Shown here one piece after another: positions 31,868 to 41,205 of a DNA stretch of 52,835 nt. Position 1 is the first letter of the stretch. Every line of letters begins with the position of its first letter. The stretch is from contig JBCCQA010000036.1 in NCBI GenBank assembly GCA_039024635.1, positions 1 to 52,835 on the forward strand. Reading direction: 5' to 3'. The notes under the pieces were generated by a model. It made no database searches, was not told where the DNA came from, and saw only the letters and a program-made list of their open reading frames with translations. Source of the DNA: Kuafuiihalomonas sp039024635 (GTDB taxonomy: Bacteria; Myxococcota; Kuafuiibacteriia; Kuafuiibacteriales; Kuafuiibacteriaceae). Made by a program: the position numbers and the translations under genes.

Positions 31868-34090
31868 TCAGACCCATCGAGCCAGGAGTTGTTTGAGGCG
31901 CTCGCTGCGGACCGGCTTGGTCATGAAATCGTTCATTCCTGCTTCATGACAGCGAGCCTCATCCTCCGACGAGGCGTTGGCGGTCAAGGCAACGATAGTG
32001 CCCTCGTAGCCCTGATCGCGAAGAAGTCGGGTGGCCTCCAGGCCGTCGACGTCCGGCATGGACAGATCCATGAGGACGAGATCAAAACTCGTCTCGGCCA
32101 GAAGCGTCAGCGCTTCTTCGCCGCCCGATACGGAAGCCGCCTCGGCCCCGAAGGAACGCAGCATTCTTTCGGCAACGAGACGATTCACTCGCTCGTCGTC
32201 CACGACGAGGACGCTGGGACTGGGGCCGTTGGTGTGTTGAGCCGTGGGGCGAGACTGCGCCTCAGATGACCCGTCGTCTTGCACTTGGGAATCTCCTCGT
32301 GGGTCGCTCAAGGCCTCGACAAGCGCCCGATACAGATCTTCAGGAATCCAAGGCTTGGCCAGACGTCGACGAATGCCTGCTTCTTGCATGGTCTCCAAGG
32401 AGACGGCATCGGGCGCCGAGGAGAGAAGCAGGACTGGAAGCGCGTGACCGGACGCGAAGAGGGCTCGACAGAGCTCGAGACCGTTTCGACCGGGCATGTT
32501 GTAGTCGGTCAGGACCGCATCGAAGCTCGACTCATCGACGAGCTGGAGGGCCTCGTCCGAGTCGCTAGCTCGGACGCAGCTGACCTGAACGGCCGCCAGC
32601 TGCATTTCGAGAACCCGGTGATTGACCGAGAGATCGTCGACGATGAGAACTCGCTTCCCCGGAAGATAGCTGGCGAGATCGGCGGTCAGCCTGGGAGGCG
32701 GATTCTTCAACTCGAGACGAGGTAGGTAAACGGTGAAGAGCGAACCTTGGCCGACTTGCCCATCGACGGACAAGGTCCCGCCCATGGCCTGGACGAGGCC
32801 TCGAACGATTGAGAGTCCGAGCCCCGTCCCGCCGAAGCGCCTGGTCGAAGTCGTATCCTCTTGGCGAAAAGCCTCAAATATGTGCTCCCGCGCATCGGAC
32901 GCGATGCCCTTCCCCGTGTCCTCCACTTCGAAGGAGACGATGTCTTCATCTGCGTCGATACTCAGCTTGACGTGACCAGACTGTGTAAACTTGACGGCAT
33001 TACTGAGCAGGTTGTCGATGACTTGGCGCAGGCGCGTCGGGTCGCCCCGCATCCACGTGGGTGCCGTGGGCTTGATGTCGAGGATACACTCCAAGCCCTT
33101 GTCCATGGCTACTGCCTCATGGCGACGGATGGCATCCTGCCCCAGCCGTTGAGGCTCGAAGGCGATGTCTTCGAGGACGATACGCTCGGCTTCGAGCTTG
33201 CTAAAGTCCAAGATATCGGAGATGCGCGCCAAGAGCGTGTTCGCGGACGACTCGATGATGTCGAGGCACTCTCGGTCGGAGCCCTTGAACTTGTCTTGGC
33301 GACTGAGGATGCTGACCATGCCCACGACGCCGTTAAGCGGGGTCCGCAGTTCGTGACTCATGGTCGCCAAAAAGCGACTCTTGGCCAAGGACGCAGACTG
33401 GGCCATCACCAGCGAAGCCCGGAGCTGGTCGAACTGCCGACTCAGCATCCTTCGCAAGGGCTCGAAGACGAGCAGAACCTCCAAAACGAGGACGAGCAGC
33501 GTGACGGCGAGGAGACTGAACTGCAGCGTCTGGGAGTCTCGAACTCGGGCCCGAGCGCGCTCTTCGTAGGCGCCAACGGCCGCATTCATGAGAGGAAGAA
33601 AAGCGTCGGATGCGGCCAGAAGGCGCTCGATACTGGATGGATCGAGGTTCTCGCCCAACGCGACCATGCCTTCGACTGTGGTCATCTGGCTCTTCAGATC
33701 GACGAGAGCGGCACTCGCAGTGTCGATGGCCTCCCGACACGGACCCTCTTCCGTAGGTGGTACGCCCAGGTCTTCATCGCCGTGGAGAAGGCCCTGCTGA
33801 GCGCGGAAGAACTGCTCTCGAAGGGCTTCATAGCTTATCTGCAAGTCGGAGCTGTCCTGCTCGGCTCGCCGGAGAAGCAGGAGTGGCAAACGCTGTGACA
33901 GCATGCGCTGCCGGCCGGCCACGTTGACGATGCGGGCATCAGCCTCTTCCCAAACATTGCTTCGCGCGACGACGCCGTGGGCCAGGATGCTGACGAGCGC
34001 GATTCCGCCGACGGCGATTCCGTAGCGGAGACGAACATCGGAGGACAGCCTGGAGGTCGAAGGACTGTCGGTGAGGGGCCCTTCGGGCAT
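31868..34090 (-). CDS. Hybrid histidine kinase with two C-terminal receivers
   Basis: A 740-residue protein. TM1 at 24-42, then a NVAGRQRMLSQRLPLLLLR segment typical of the PilJ/type IV-pilus-associated sensory domain, TM2 about 190-208. Cytoplasmic HisKA with H246 (LATMSHELRTPLNG), ATPase domain with DTGKGI and GTGLGLSI. Then two receivers: the first with DAVLTDYNMPG as phospho-acceptor region, the second with DLVLMDLSMPDVDG. No output or HPt domain is included, so a phosphorelay to an outside HPt is expected. It has no linked regulator gene. Confidence 0.92.
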   Translation of the reverse strand: MPEGPLTDSPSTSRLSSDVRLRYGIAVGGIALVSILAHGVVARSNVWEEADARIVNVAGRQRMLSQRLPLLLLRRAEQDSSDLQISYEALREQFFRAQQGLLHGDEDLGVPPTEEGPCREAIDTASAALVDLKSQMTTVEGMVALGENLDPSSIERLLAASDAFLPLMNAAVGAYEERARARVRDSQTLQFSLLAVTLLVLVLEVLLVFEPLRRMLSRQFDQLRASLVMAQSASLAKSRFLATMSHELRTPLNGVVGMVSILSRQDKFKGSDRECLDIIESSANTLLARISDILDFSKLEAERIVLEDIAFEPQRLGQDAIRRHEAVAMDKGLECILDIKPTAPTWMRGDPTRLRQVIDNLLSNAVKFTQSGHVKLSIDADEDIVSFEVEDTGKGIASDAREHIFEAFRQEDTTSTRRFGGTGLGLSIVRGLVQAMGGTLSVDGQVGQGSLFTVYLPRLELKNPPPRLTADLASYLPGKRVLIVDDLSVNHRVLEMQLAAVQVSCVRASDSDEALQLVDESSFDAVLTDYNMPGRNGLELCRALFASGHALPVLLLSSAPDAVSLETMQEAGIRRRLAKPWIPEDLYRALVEALSDPRGDSQVQDDGSSEAQSRPTAQHTNGPSPSVLVVDDERVNRLVAERMLRSFGAEAASVSGGEEALTLLAETSFDLVLMDLSMPDVDGLEATRLLRDQGYEGTIVALTANASSEDEARCHEAGMNDFMTKPVRSERLKQLLARWV

Positions 34091-34215
34091 TCACGCCATT
34101 AGACCACACTTCTCAATTGCGGGGGCCTCCTGCGCCGGATTGGAGCAGGGGCCGGACACGGAGACACAGGCCTTCCGCGCTTCCGTCTCGAGGCGCAGTC
34201 CTGCAGGCTGGGTCC

Positions 34216-34956
34216 ATGGCCAAGACGCCGAGAAACCTGACACTCGAGAAGCGGATCACTTTGTCCCCGCACATGGTCCGTATGACCTTGGCTGGCGAGG
34301 AGCTGGCTGGCTTCCCCGCAGGCTTCGAAGGGGGCTACGTCAAGCTTCGTCTCGAAGACGAAAGTGTGGGCACCGCCATGCGGACTTTCACGATCAAGCG
34401 CTTCGATGCGGAGCGACGAGAACTCGACATCGACATGGTCCTCCACGGTGTGAGTGGTCCCGCCGCCCGCTGGGCCCAGAACGTGCAACCTGGGGCGCAG
34501 GTCACCATCATGGGTCCGGGTCGCGTGAAACGACTCAACACCGAGGCCGACTGGTTCCTGCTGGCGGGCGACATGACCGCCCTGCCCGCCATACGCGTGA
34601 ATCTGGCCGCCTTGCCCTCGTACGCGGAGGGCTACGCTGTCGTCGAAGCCATTTCGAAGGAGGATCAAACCGAGCTCGAGCATCCCCCAGGCATCGAACT
34701 CAGCTGGGTATTCAACCCGGAACCGACTTCGCCCAACGGGGCCCTGCCCGAAGCCGTGATGGCCCTGCCCTGGCGCACGGGCCGGGCCTCTGTCTGGGTG
34801 GCGGGCGAGTACGGCGCCGCGAGGATCCTACGCGGATATCTTCGAAATGACCGCCAGGTCGACCGTGAGGACCTCTACGTGAGCTGCTACTGGAAGGCCG
34901 GAGACACGGATGAAGGGATGAAAGTCGCCAAACGCTCGGATGCCGAAGGTTGGTAA
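34216..34956 (+). CDS. Siderophore-interacting-like FAD-binding protein
   Basis: A 246-residue protein with an N-terminal FAD-binding barrel (MRTFTIKRFDAERRELDIDMVLHG, carrying the RxFT flavin motif variant) and a C-terminal NAD(P)-like domain (WFLLAGDMTALPAIRVNLAAL; SVWVAGEYGAARILRGYLR; LYVSCYWKAGDTDEG). This is the plan of the ViuB/SIP family, which reduces ferric siderophores to release iron. A role in iron use is inferred from the family; no transporter lies beside it. Start ATG 34216 is preferred; the open frame upstream is not supported. Confidence 0.87.
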   Translation: MAKTPRNLTLEKRITLSPHMVRMTLAGEELAGFPAGFEGGYVKLRLEDESVGTAMRTFTIKRFDAERRELDIDMVLHGVSGPAARWAQNVQPGAQVTIMGPGRVKRLNTEADWFLLAGDMTALPAIRVNLAALPSYAEGYAVVEAISKEDQTELEHPPGIELSWVFNPEPTSPNGALPEAVMALPWRTGRASVWVAGEYGAARILRGYLRNDRQVDREDLYVSCYWKAGDTDEGMKVAKRSDAEGW

Positions 34957-35055
34957 GCGCCTGCAACTTGGTTCCATCGGTTGGCCTCACCCTAGTCCTT
35001 CGGCGTAGGGGCCCCTGTCGCAACTTGAGGTACGCTTGGGGTTTGGAGGCTAGAG

Positions 35056-36750
35056 ATGAGCCATCAACTTAGGAGATGCGCAACGCGGGTGGGCCTGGTG
35101 GTCCTCACCGGGGCTTGCGGCAACGAGGCGGACAGCTTGGGCGGAACCGACCCGGCCCGGGATGCACAAGTCGGCCCCGGCGACCTGGCCGACGGCGCGG
35201 ACTTCGGCCCCATCATGGATGGCGGGACCGAGACATGTGGACCCGAGCTCGAACCGGCCCCAGGACGGGTCCGGACGACCCTGGGTGTGGTGCAGGGGTC
35301 TGAAGAGAACGGGGTGTGGTCTTACCTGGGACTTCGCTATGCGCGGGCACCAGTCGGAGAGCGGCGCTGGAGTGTGCCTGAAGCACCCGCCTGCGCCGAG
35401 ACTGTCATCATGGCCGACGCGGTTCTTCCTCAGTGTCCTCAGTATGACGGCATGGGCCAACTCGTCGGCGCCGAGGACTGCCTCGGCCTGAACCTGTGGT
35501 CGCCGGTCGGCGAGCCCGACGACCGCTCGAGGCCCGTTCTGGTGTGGATCCACGGCGGAGGCCACGAGCAGGGCGACGGTGGACGACCGATCTACGGAGG
35601 GGCTGCCTTGGCCCGGAACCGGGACGTGCTGGTGGTCACCCTCAACTATCGAATCGGTCCGTTCGGATTCTTGTCCCATCCGGTCCTTGATGCGCCCGGT
35701 GTTCCCTCGGGCAACTACGGAATGCACGATCAACTGGCTGCCTTGCGATGGGTTCAGGAGAACGCACGGGCATTCGGAGGCGATCCGGAGCAGGTCATGA
35801 TTTTCGGGCAGTCGGCAGGCTCGGTCTCGGTCTGTCGGCTCGTGGCGTCCCCCGCCGCTGCAGGCCTTTTTTCGTCCGCAGCCCTTCACAGCGGCGCCTG
35901 CGTGGCGTCGCCTAAGACCGTCGCCGACGAAAAAGGCGAGTCCTTCCTTGCCGGGGTGGGTTGCCAGACCGAGGACTGTCTGCGGCAAACCTCTACTCAA
36001 GAGATCATGGCCGGCTTCGAGCCTTCTTCCAGCGGGACCAACGTCGTGGGCCGCCTGACCTTCGACGGCGTCGTAGACGGTGTTCTTCTGCCCGACGCGC
36101 CCCGGTCGCTCATCGGCGCCCGGACCCACAACGCGGTGCCCATCCTGGTGGGTTCGACTCGGGAGGAGAACGGCCTAGGGGCGCCGAACCTGCAGACCGA
36201 AGCGGCGTACCAAGCTGCAGTCCGGGCTCTGTATGGCGGAGCCGGTGTGCCGAACGCGGTCATCGACCGGCTCCTGGAGATCTACCCCGTCGACGACTAT
36301 CCCAGCCCTCGGGCGGCCTACGTGTCCCTGACCAGCGACCTGCGATTCACGTGCAGCGCTCGCCAGGACGCCGAACTGTTCCGGGTTTCCCAAGAAGCGC
36401 CGGTCTATCGCTACCTATTCACCCACGTTCCTGAGGAGGCGACGCCCCAGCTCCAAGCGGCCGGCGCCTGGCACGGCCTGGACCTCTTCTTCATCTTCGG
36501 CACCCTCGAGTCGGCCTCGACACTCTCGGCCGGACCCACGGATGAGGCGACGATCGCCGCCATGCAGGCCGCATGGACGGCCCTGGCCCGGGGCGAAACG
36601 CCCAGCCCCAGCTCAGGACCCGGTCCGGTCTTCGCCTGGCCAGAGTGGAACGACGAGGAGCGCCTTCTCATCCTCGAGGACGGCGCCCAGATCGAGGTGG
36701 ATCCGAGATCGGCCCAATGCCGGGCCCTCGCCCAGCTAAGCGGCGGCTGA
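35056..36750 (+). CDS. Type-B carboxylesterase lipoprotein
   Basis: A 564-residue esterase. Signal with lipobox (VLTGAC) and an Asp/Gly linker; then the alpha/beta hydrolase of the carboxylesterase/cholinesterase type with LGLRYARAPVGERRW, oxyanion loop WIHGGGHEQG, nucleophile S253 in FGQSAGS and His473 in AGAWHGLDLFFIFG. GQSAG replaces the common GESAG. The ribosome site GGAGG (35045-35049) sits 6 bases before the ATG. Substrates cannot be deduced. It is a monocistron. Confidence 0.93.
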   Translation: MSHQLRRCATRVGLVVLTGACGNEADSLGGTDPARDAQVGPGDLADGADFGPIMDGGTETCGPELEPAPGRVRTTLGVVQGSEENGVWSYLGLRYARAPVGERRWSVPEAPACAETVIMADAVLPQCPQYDGMGQLVGAEDCLGLNLWSPVGEPDDRSRPVLVWIHGGGHEQGDGGRPIYGGAALARNRDVLVVTLNYRIGPFGFLSHPVLDAPGVPSGNYGMHDQLAALRWVQENARAFGGDPEQVMIFGQSAGSVSVCRLVASPAAAGLFSSAALHSGACVASPKTVADEKGESFLAGVGCQTEDCLRQTSTQEIMAGFEPSSSGTNVVGRLTFDGVVDGVLLPDAPRSLIGARTHNAVPILVGSTREENGLGAPNLQTEAAYQAAVRALYGGAGVPNAVIDRLLEIYPVDDYPSPRAAYVSLTSDLRFTCSARQDAELFRVSQEAPVYRYLFTHVPEEATPQLQAAGAWHGLDLFFIFGTLESASTLSAGPTDEATIAAMQAAWTALARGETPSPSSGPGPVFAWPEWNDEERLLILEDGAQIEVDPRSAQCRALAQLSGG

Positions 36751-36915
36751 GGGCGCGCCCTGACGCCCGGCCCATTGGGCTCGGACCATACCGCAGTCGA
36801 CGAACCCGAACGATTACCGATACTTGATCTGCTAGAGGGCACTGCTTGCTCGGCCTGTCTCAAAAAGCGACGCTGGTCGTGACCCGAAAGGTAGGTCCGG
36901 GACCTCCATACGGGC

Positions 36916-38046
36916 GTGAGCCTACGCCAAGTCGCCTTGCCCATCGCCTTCGTTGGCCTGGTCCTCGCCGTCGCCTGTGGAGAAGACCTCGTCGAGAGCC
37001 GCTCGAACAGCGAAGCGCTTCGGCCCGCGACGCGCATCCTACGGGATGGTCGAGTCGACCTCGATCTCTCGGGGACGTGCGCTCTGGCCGCCTGCAGCGT
37101 GTGCCCCAGTCCCTCCTTCGCCGACGTGATCGTCGTGGGGAGCTCCACCGTCGCCGTCGTGTGCTATCCCGTCCAGGTGGGACGGGTCCTTCGGCCATCG
37201 ACCGGACCCGTGAATCTGAATGCCGGAACGTCATCGATGGCCATCGACCTTTCCGGGGTCCGGACCTTCCGAGGTGATATCAACATCAACAGTGTCGGTA
37301 GTCTCTCAGTCTTCGGCTCGACGACGACGCCAACCCTCATCGAGGGCAACGTCAACCTCCACGCCGGGGAGGTGAGACTCTACAACCTGATCGTCACGGG
37401 TGACGTCAGCATCAACGACAACGAGAGCCAGTCGGCCTTGGTCGACGTGCTCGTCCGCGGGAACCTCAACGTCCACGTCGAGAACTTCGTTGGCGTACGG
37501 ACCGACGTGTTCGGCGACTTCAACCTGAATCGGTCGCGCTCCACGATCAGTAGATTGAGCTACGGTGAGAACCTCAACATCCACGGCGCTCCCGACTCTT
37601 GTGAAGACCTGCGTTCTTTCGTCGACTTGGACGGCAGCGGCACAGTTGAAGACCTCGAGCGCGCGAACAGCGACGACTGTCCCGCCGTCGCCGGCCCTCT
37701 GCCCTTCGACTTGGCGGCCCGATTCGACGCCACCGGCCTCGATGTCCGGATCACCGGCGGCAGCGGCAGCTACGACTTCGGCATGGCGGAGACGGGCTCC
37801 GTCTTCCCGGGCTGGCTGGGCGAAGACTGCCTCGGCAGCGATCCGAACTTCGACCTCTGCCACGAGGGCATGCCGGCCAGCTTCCGACTCGATTCGGTCA
37901 GCCTACTGGCTGATGTTGTCCCCCGCACTTCAACTCTCTTCGAAGCGCTCAACGCCGGCGGCATCACCTTCGTCGTATACGACGGACCCCAATGCTATGT
38001 TCGGGGGAACGACCCCTCTCACTATCCCGGCTGCACGGAGCTCTAG
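36916..38046 (+). CDS. Lipoprotein with repeated strand motifs
   Basis: A 376-residue protein. Signal ends VLAVAC, so lipidation is predicted. After a Cys-containing region (CALAACSVCPSP) comes a run of repeats such as FRGDININSVGSLSVFG, IEGNVNLHAGEVRLYN, VTGDVSINDNESQ, VRGNLNVHVENF and VFGDFNLNRSRST, spaced about 20 residues apart, suggesting a beta-helix. A dockerin/EF-hand-like loop DLDGSGTVEDLERAN follows, then a compact C-terminal domain with four Cys. No family recognised; surface structural role inferred. GTG start. It is similar in build, not in sequence, to the lipoprotein at 5974-7098. Confidence 0.7.
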   Translation: MSLRQVALPIAFVGLVLAVACGEDLVESRSNSEALRPATRILRDGRVDLDLSGTCALAACSVCPSPSFADVIVVGSSTVAVVCYPVQVGRVLRPSTGPVNLNAGTSSMAIDLSGVRTFRGDININSVGSLSVFGSTTTPTLIEGNVNLHAGEVRLYNLIVTGDVSINDNESQSALVDVLVRGNLNVHVENFVGVRTDVFGDFNLNRSRSTISRLSYGENLNIHGAPDSCEDLRSFVDLDGSGTVEDLERANSDDCPAVAGPLPFDLAARFDATGLDVRITGGSGSYDFGMAETGSVFPGWLGEDCLGSDPNFDLCHEGMPASFRLDSVSLLADVVPRTSTLFEALNAGGITFVVYDGPQCYVRGNDPSHYPGCTEL

Positions 38047-38253
38047 TGCTCCGCTTCAGGCAAGCACGCTCCGCTGCAGTTATAGGTCTCTACCTCAAGA
38101 TGAAGGTGTGGACGCGCCGAGCGAGCTTCGGTTGCCCCCGAGCGCCAAGCCGGTGCAACCTGTCCGGCTTCCCCGTCCCGCTGCCAGTGCCTTTGGATCC
38201 TTGAATGGGTCTTTGCTTCCATGAAGTGGGCTGTGGTTCGGCCGCTGGCTATT

Positions 38254-38853
38254 TCACGGGCGTTCGTTCATGGCGAAGCTCTCGAATCGGTGGGCCAGCT
38301 CGTCACCGCGGAAGAAGAGCGTAGCCAAGATAGCGCGGCCGTTCACCGACCACGTCTGGTGACCATGGCTGTTGATTGTGACGGTGAGCTGATTCAGCCC
38401 GGGCCCCAGCAGCGAACCAGGCACGTGCGCGTGCCGACCATAGAGTCGACTGATCTTCTCACCGTTGACGTAAAGGTGGGCATGCCCCTCCACGAAGCCC
38501 ATGTCCGACAGCGTCGGCCTCATCAAGGCCTCCATCGAGTCGACGGTTGGCGGCGGGCCCAGCGCATAGCGGGCCAGCTGTAGCTCGAGGTTGAAGCCGG
38601 AAACTGCATCCGGTGAGACCTGAAGACTGAGAGCCGGAATCGGCGCGCCCTCCGGAACCTCCATCGGCATGTGGTCATGCTCGGGCGAGGCCGACGTCGA
38701 GGCCCGTAGGGCCTGAAGCTCGAGCTCAACGAGAGGTTCGACCTCCACCGGCGAAGGGGGTGCGAAGGTCTGGGCCAGGGTCCGTGTACCGAGTACCGCC
38801 AGTGCAGCGCCCAGCCCCAGCGTCAGATAGGTGGCTCGTTTCGAGTTCGACAT
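38254..38853 (-). CDS. Secreted partner of the YHYH protein
   Basis: A 199-residue exported protein: signal ends TRTLAQ, then a linker and a His/Met-containing stretch (EHDHMPMEVP). The fold part includes GFVEGHAHLYVNGEKISRLYGRHAHVP and GLNQLTVTINSHGHQTWSVNG, with clustered His and an Ig-like strand pattern that suggests metal binding. RBS AAAGGAG precedes the ATG and the gene starts 12 bases after the YHYH gene, so they form an operon. I do not recognise its family with certainty; it resembles small proteins with repeated HAH motifs often encoded near YHYH or copper-related genes. Confidence 0.68.
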   Translation of the reverse strand: MSNSKRATYLTLGLGAALAVLGTRTLAQTFAPPSPVEVEPLVELELQALRASTSASPEHDHMPMEVPEGAPIPALSLQVSPDAVSGFNLELQLARYALGPPPTVDSMEALMRPTLSDMGFVEGHAHLYVNGEKISRLYGRHAHVPGSLLGPGLNQLTVTINSHGHQTWSVNGRAILATLFFRGDELAHRFESFAMNERP

Positions 38854-38865
38854 TCGATGCTCCTT

Positions 38866-40215
38866 TCAGCCCCCAGGAGGGCCTCCGCCCGGCGGGCCAC
38901 CTCCGGGCGGTCCACCCCCAGGGGCGCCTCCGGCACCAGTCGAGCAGTTGGTGACCGCGCTGTCAGGCAGGGTGCCCGCGAAGCGGGGTCCGATGGTGAA
39001 GGGGAAGGCGGGCACGAGAGCGTCGGCCTCCTCCGTCAGGGTGATGTGATAGTGGTAGCCGCGGCCGTCGCCCGTATCGTGACCGTTGTTCTCGTCGAGC
39101 TGCGCCCCGACGACCGCGGCTCCCGACAAGGTGTAGTCCTCGAAGTAGTAACCGTTGGTTGCCGCGAGTTCGTTTCCGGATAGTGTTCGCACCGTCTCGC
39201 CCAGTGCGGGCCCGGCAGCTACGGAGCCATCCACCCCCTGGCTCGCGTCATAGGGGTCGACCAAGACACAGGTCCGCTGGCCGGGGCTGTTGCAGCCGCC
39301 CTCGGCCTCCGACGCGCCGTAGTCCCGAACTGTCCATGCGCTGACTGCAAGCTCGCCCGAGGCCTCGAAGGGTCCGTACAGCGGAAAGCCATCGGCGGCG
39401 AAACCGTAGATGGGAGAGTGGGCCATCCCGTCGTCCTGGAGGAGATCGGCCAAACAAGTGGTGTAGAAATGATGGTGGTACTCGCCGTTGGCCGCATGGC
39501 CCCCACAGATATCGACGTCGTACTGCTCGGCGATGGGCGCGAGGTTGAACCAAACGCCGTCGCCGAAGGCCATCCCGTCGCCCCAGTTGAAGATGGCCGC
39601 GCCGTTGACCATGAGGCCGATTGTTCCCAACCCGGTGTCGCAGGCTTCCGAATTCAGCGTCGGCTCGGCCGCTAAGTACTCGGCTCGAGCCAAGGCGACG
39701 GGGCATCCCGGGCCCGGCGGCCAGTATCCGCCCTCATTCTCGCAATCTTGAAGGTTGCTCTCGTAGCCGATGTCATCTCCGAAGCGGACGACGTCACCCA
39801 CCTCGATCGTAGTCTGGCCGTCCATGAAGTCGGTGGCGGCCCGAGGCCGACTGTTCAGGGCCTCGACGATCTCTGTCGTCACCTCGATGTCGTACTGGGG
39901 GAGCCCGTTGGTCTCGACGTAGATGTAGGGCACCGAGTCGACGGTCTGGATCTCGGCCACCTGGACGTCGTAGAGCGCGCCTTCGCTCCCGCTGGCCGAG
40001 CTGAAGTTGTCGGTTCGCGCGGTGTCATTGAGGCGCCAGGGTTCGAGCAGGGCTTGGAACTCGGAAGGGTCCGATCCTGTGCCCCCCATGTCCTCGGTGC
40101 CCTGGCCGACCCCCATGTCGAAAGCGCCCGAAGCGACGTCCTCGTTCGTGCCGCCCTCGCAGGCCCCCACGAGCGCGCAGAGCGTCATCCAAGACAGGGT
40201 TCGGTACATTTTCAT
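38866..40215 (-). CDS. YHYH-domain lipoprotein
   Basis: A 449-residue lipoprotein. The lipobox ends ALVGAC, then a Met/Gly/Asp-rich linker. The body contains GLPQYDIEVTT, CGGHAANGEYHHHFYTTC, PIYGFAADGFPLYGP and GRGYHYHITLTEEAD, the last being the namesake motif of the YHYH family (PF14240-like). Its tail ends in GGGPPGGG repeats (38866-38915). YHYH proteins are widespread and of unknown activity, often with metal-like His clusters. RBS GGAG lies 6 bases before the ATG. It precedes and is co-transcribed with the His-rich 199-residue gene. Confidence 0.88.
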   Translation of the reverse strand: MKMYRTLSWMTLCALVGACEGGTNEDVASGAFDMGVGQGTEDMGGTGSDPSEFQALLEPWRLNDTARTDNFSSASGSEGALYDVQVAEIQTVDSVPYIYVETNGLPQYDIEVTTEIVEALNSRPRAATDFMDGQTTIEVGDVVRFGDDIGYESNLQDCENEGGYWPPGPGCPVALARAEYLAAEPTLNSEACDTGLGTIGLMVNGAAIFNWGDGMAFGDGVWFNLAPIAEQYDVDICGGHAANGEYHHHFYTTCLADLLQDDGMAHSPIYGFAADGFPLYGPFEASGELAVSAWTVRDYGASEAEGGCNSPGQRTCVLVDPYDASQGVDGSVAAGPALGETVRTLSGNELAATNGYYFEDYTLSGAAVVGAQLDENNGHDTGDGRGYHYHITLTEEADALVPAFPFTIGPRFAGTLPDSAVTNCSTGAGGAPGGGPPGGGPPGGGPPGG

Positions 40216-40561
40216 CGCTGCTCCACCATAATCTGATTCTCAGCAAGGGTCGCGCCAGTCGGAGGATGCGCCATAATGGAGATCGACGCGGGCCGGAGTG
40301 GCAGAAACCGCCGCTTCAGGTGCGGGAAGCGCACTGGCTACCCATGGGACGTCAAAGAACCCAGGCTCGGCACGCCCCGCCCGGTCGTTCTGCTCGTGCG
40401 GAAACGAGAGCAACTGAGGACCAATATCGGTTCTCAACCGCCGCTCGTCGGACAAAAGTGGCCTTTCGTCAGACCCCTCTGAGTAAGGTCCTCGCCCGCA
40501 GTCCAAACTGCAGGTGATGAAGACACCTCCAACATCGGCCCCCCCGGACCGATCAACGTCC
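40216..40561. other. Intergenic region between divergent genes
   Basis: These 346 bases hold the likely promoters of the YHYH operon (leftward) and the Bor-like genes (rightward). An imperfect hairpin, 40447-40458 with 40463-40474 (12 pairs, two mismatches, 4-nt loop), lies about 90 bases before the Bor-like start. A reading frame of 68 codons (40276-40482) has no hydrophobic or family signal and is not called. Confidence 0.35.
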
Positions 40562-40873
40562 ATGGAGAGAGGACGCTCGCGTGGCCGACTGGCCGCACTA
40601 GTCTCCTTTCTTTCACTGTCGGCCTGCTACCATCACACCTACACCCTCAGTGATCATGACCCAGAGCCTACGGCGTCGTTCGAGCGATGGCACGACCACT
40701 TCCTATTCGGAAGCGTCGACGCCGACGATCCTATCGACGTCAATGGAAACTGTCCTGTCGGTGGATTCCGTATCGAGGATAGGCAAACGCCCTTGAACGC
40801 ACTCGTGGCGATCGGAACCCTTGGAATCTACACTCCGCGTAAAGAGGAACTCGTATGCGTCAGTCCAAGATGA
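40562..40873 (+). CDS. Bor/Iss-like small lipoprotein 1
   Basis: A 103-residue lipoprotein: signal ends SLSAC. The mature part contains FERWHDHFLFGSVD and ends in VAIGTLGIYTPRKEELVC, which matches the Bor/Iss family (lambda Bor lipoprotein, HHFFVSGIG ... TLGIYTP ... C). Family members of enteric phages raise serum resistance; whether the myxobacterial type does anything similar is unknown. ATG 40562 is chosen because it starts the signal peptide; frame from 40514 is possible. Its stop overlaps the start of the second copy (ATGA). Confidence 0.78.
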   Translation: MERGRSRGRLAALVSFLSLSACYHHTYTLSDHDPEPTASFERWHDHFLFGSVDADDPIDVNGNCPVGGFRIEDRQTPLNALVAIGTLGIYTPRKEELVCVSPR

Positions 40874-41205
40874 TTCGGACTGCCCTTGGGCTACTTTTCT
40901 TAGCCCTCGACTCCGGCTGCTATCGGCAAACCTACCGGAATAGCGAGCTTGTACCTCAGAGCCAGCCCGCACTCGAGCGGACTCATCACAGAGCCTTGTT
41001 CGGACTGGTGGACTTCACCGGTGAGCTGGCGACCCAGGAAGTCTGCCGCGAACGCCAGGTCGCCGAGATTAGGAACGAGCAGTCCGAGAAAGACATCTTC
41101 CTTCAATTAGCGACCATGGGTCTCTACTCGCCCACCAGCGAGTCCGTCGTGTGCGCGACATCCGAATCTCGGCCAGACGAGAATGTTTTCTATCGCACCC
41201 CCTGA
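40870..41205 (+). CDS. Bor/Iss-like small lipoprotein 2
   Basis: A 111-residue lipoprotein whose signal ends LALDSGC. The mature part keeps ERTHHRALFGLVDFTGE and LATMGLYSPTSESVVC, the same plan as the first copy with MGLYSP replacing LGIYTP. It was probably made by tandem duplication, followed by divergence. Start ATG 40870 overlaps the upstream stop by 4 bases; 40855 is the alternative and would overlap 19 bases. The extra C-terminal 15 residues are not in the first copy. Confidence 0.75.
   Translation: MIRTALGLLFLALDSGCYRQTYRNSELVPQSQPALERTHHRALFGLVDFTGELATQEVCRERQVAEIRNEQSEKDIFLQLATMGLYSPTSESVVCATSESRPDENVFYRTP

Noticed and set aside
32861..33898. Rightward 345-codon frame opposite the hybrid kinase
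   Set aside because: No motif; the minus strand has all kinase boxes.
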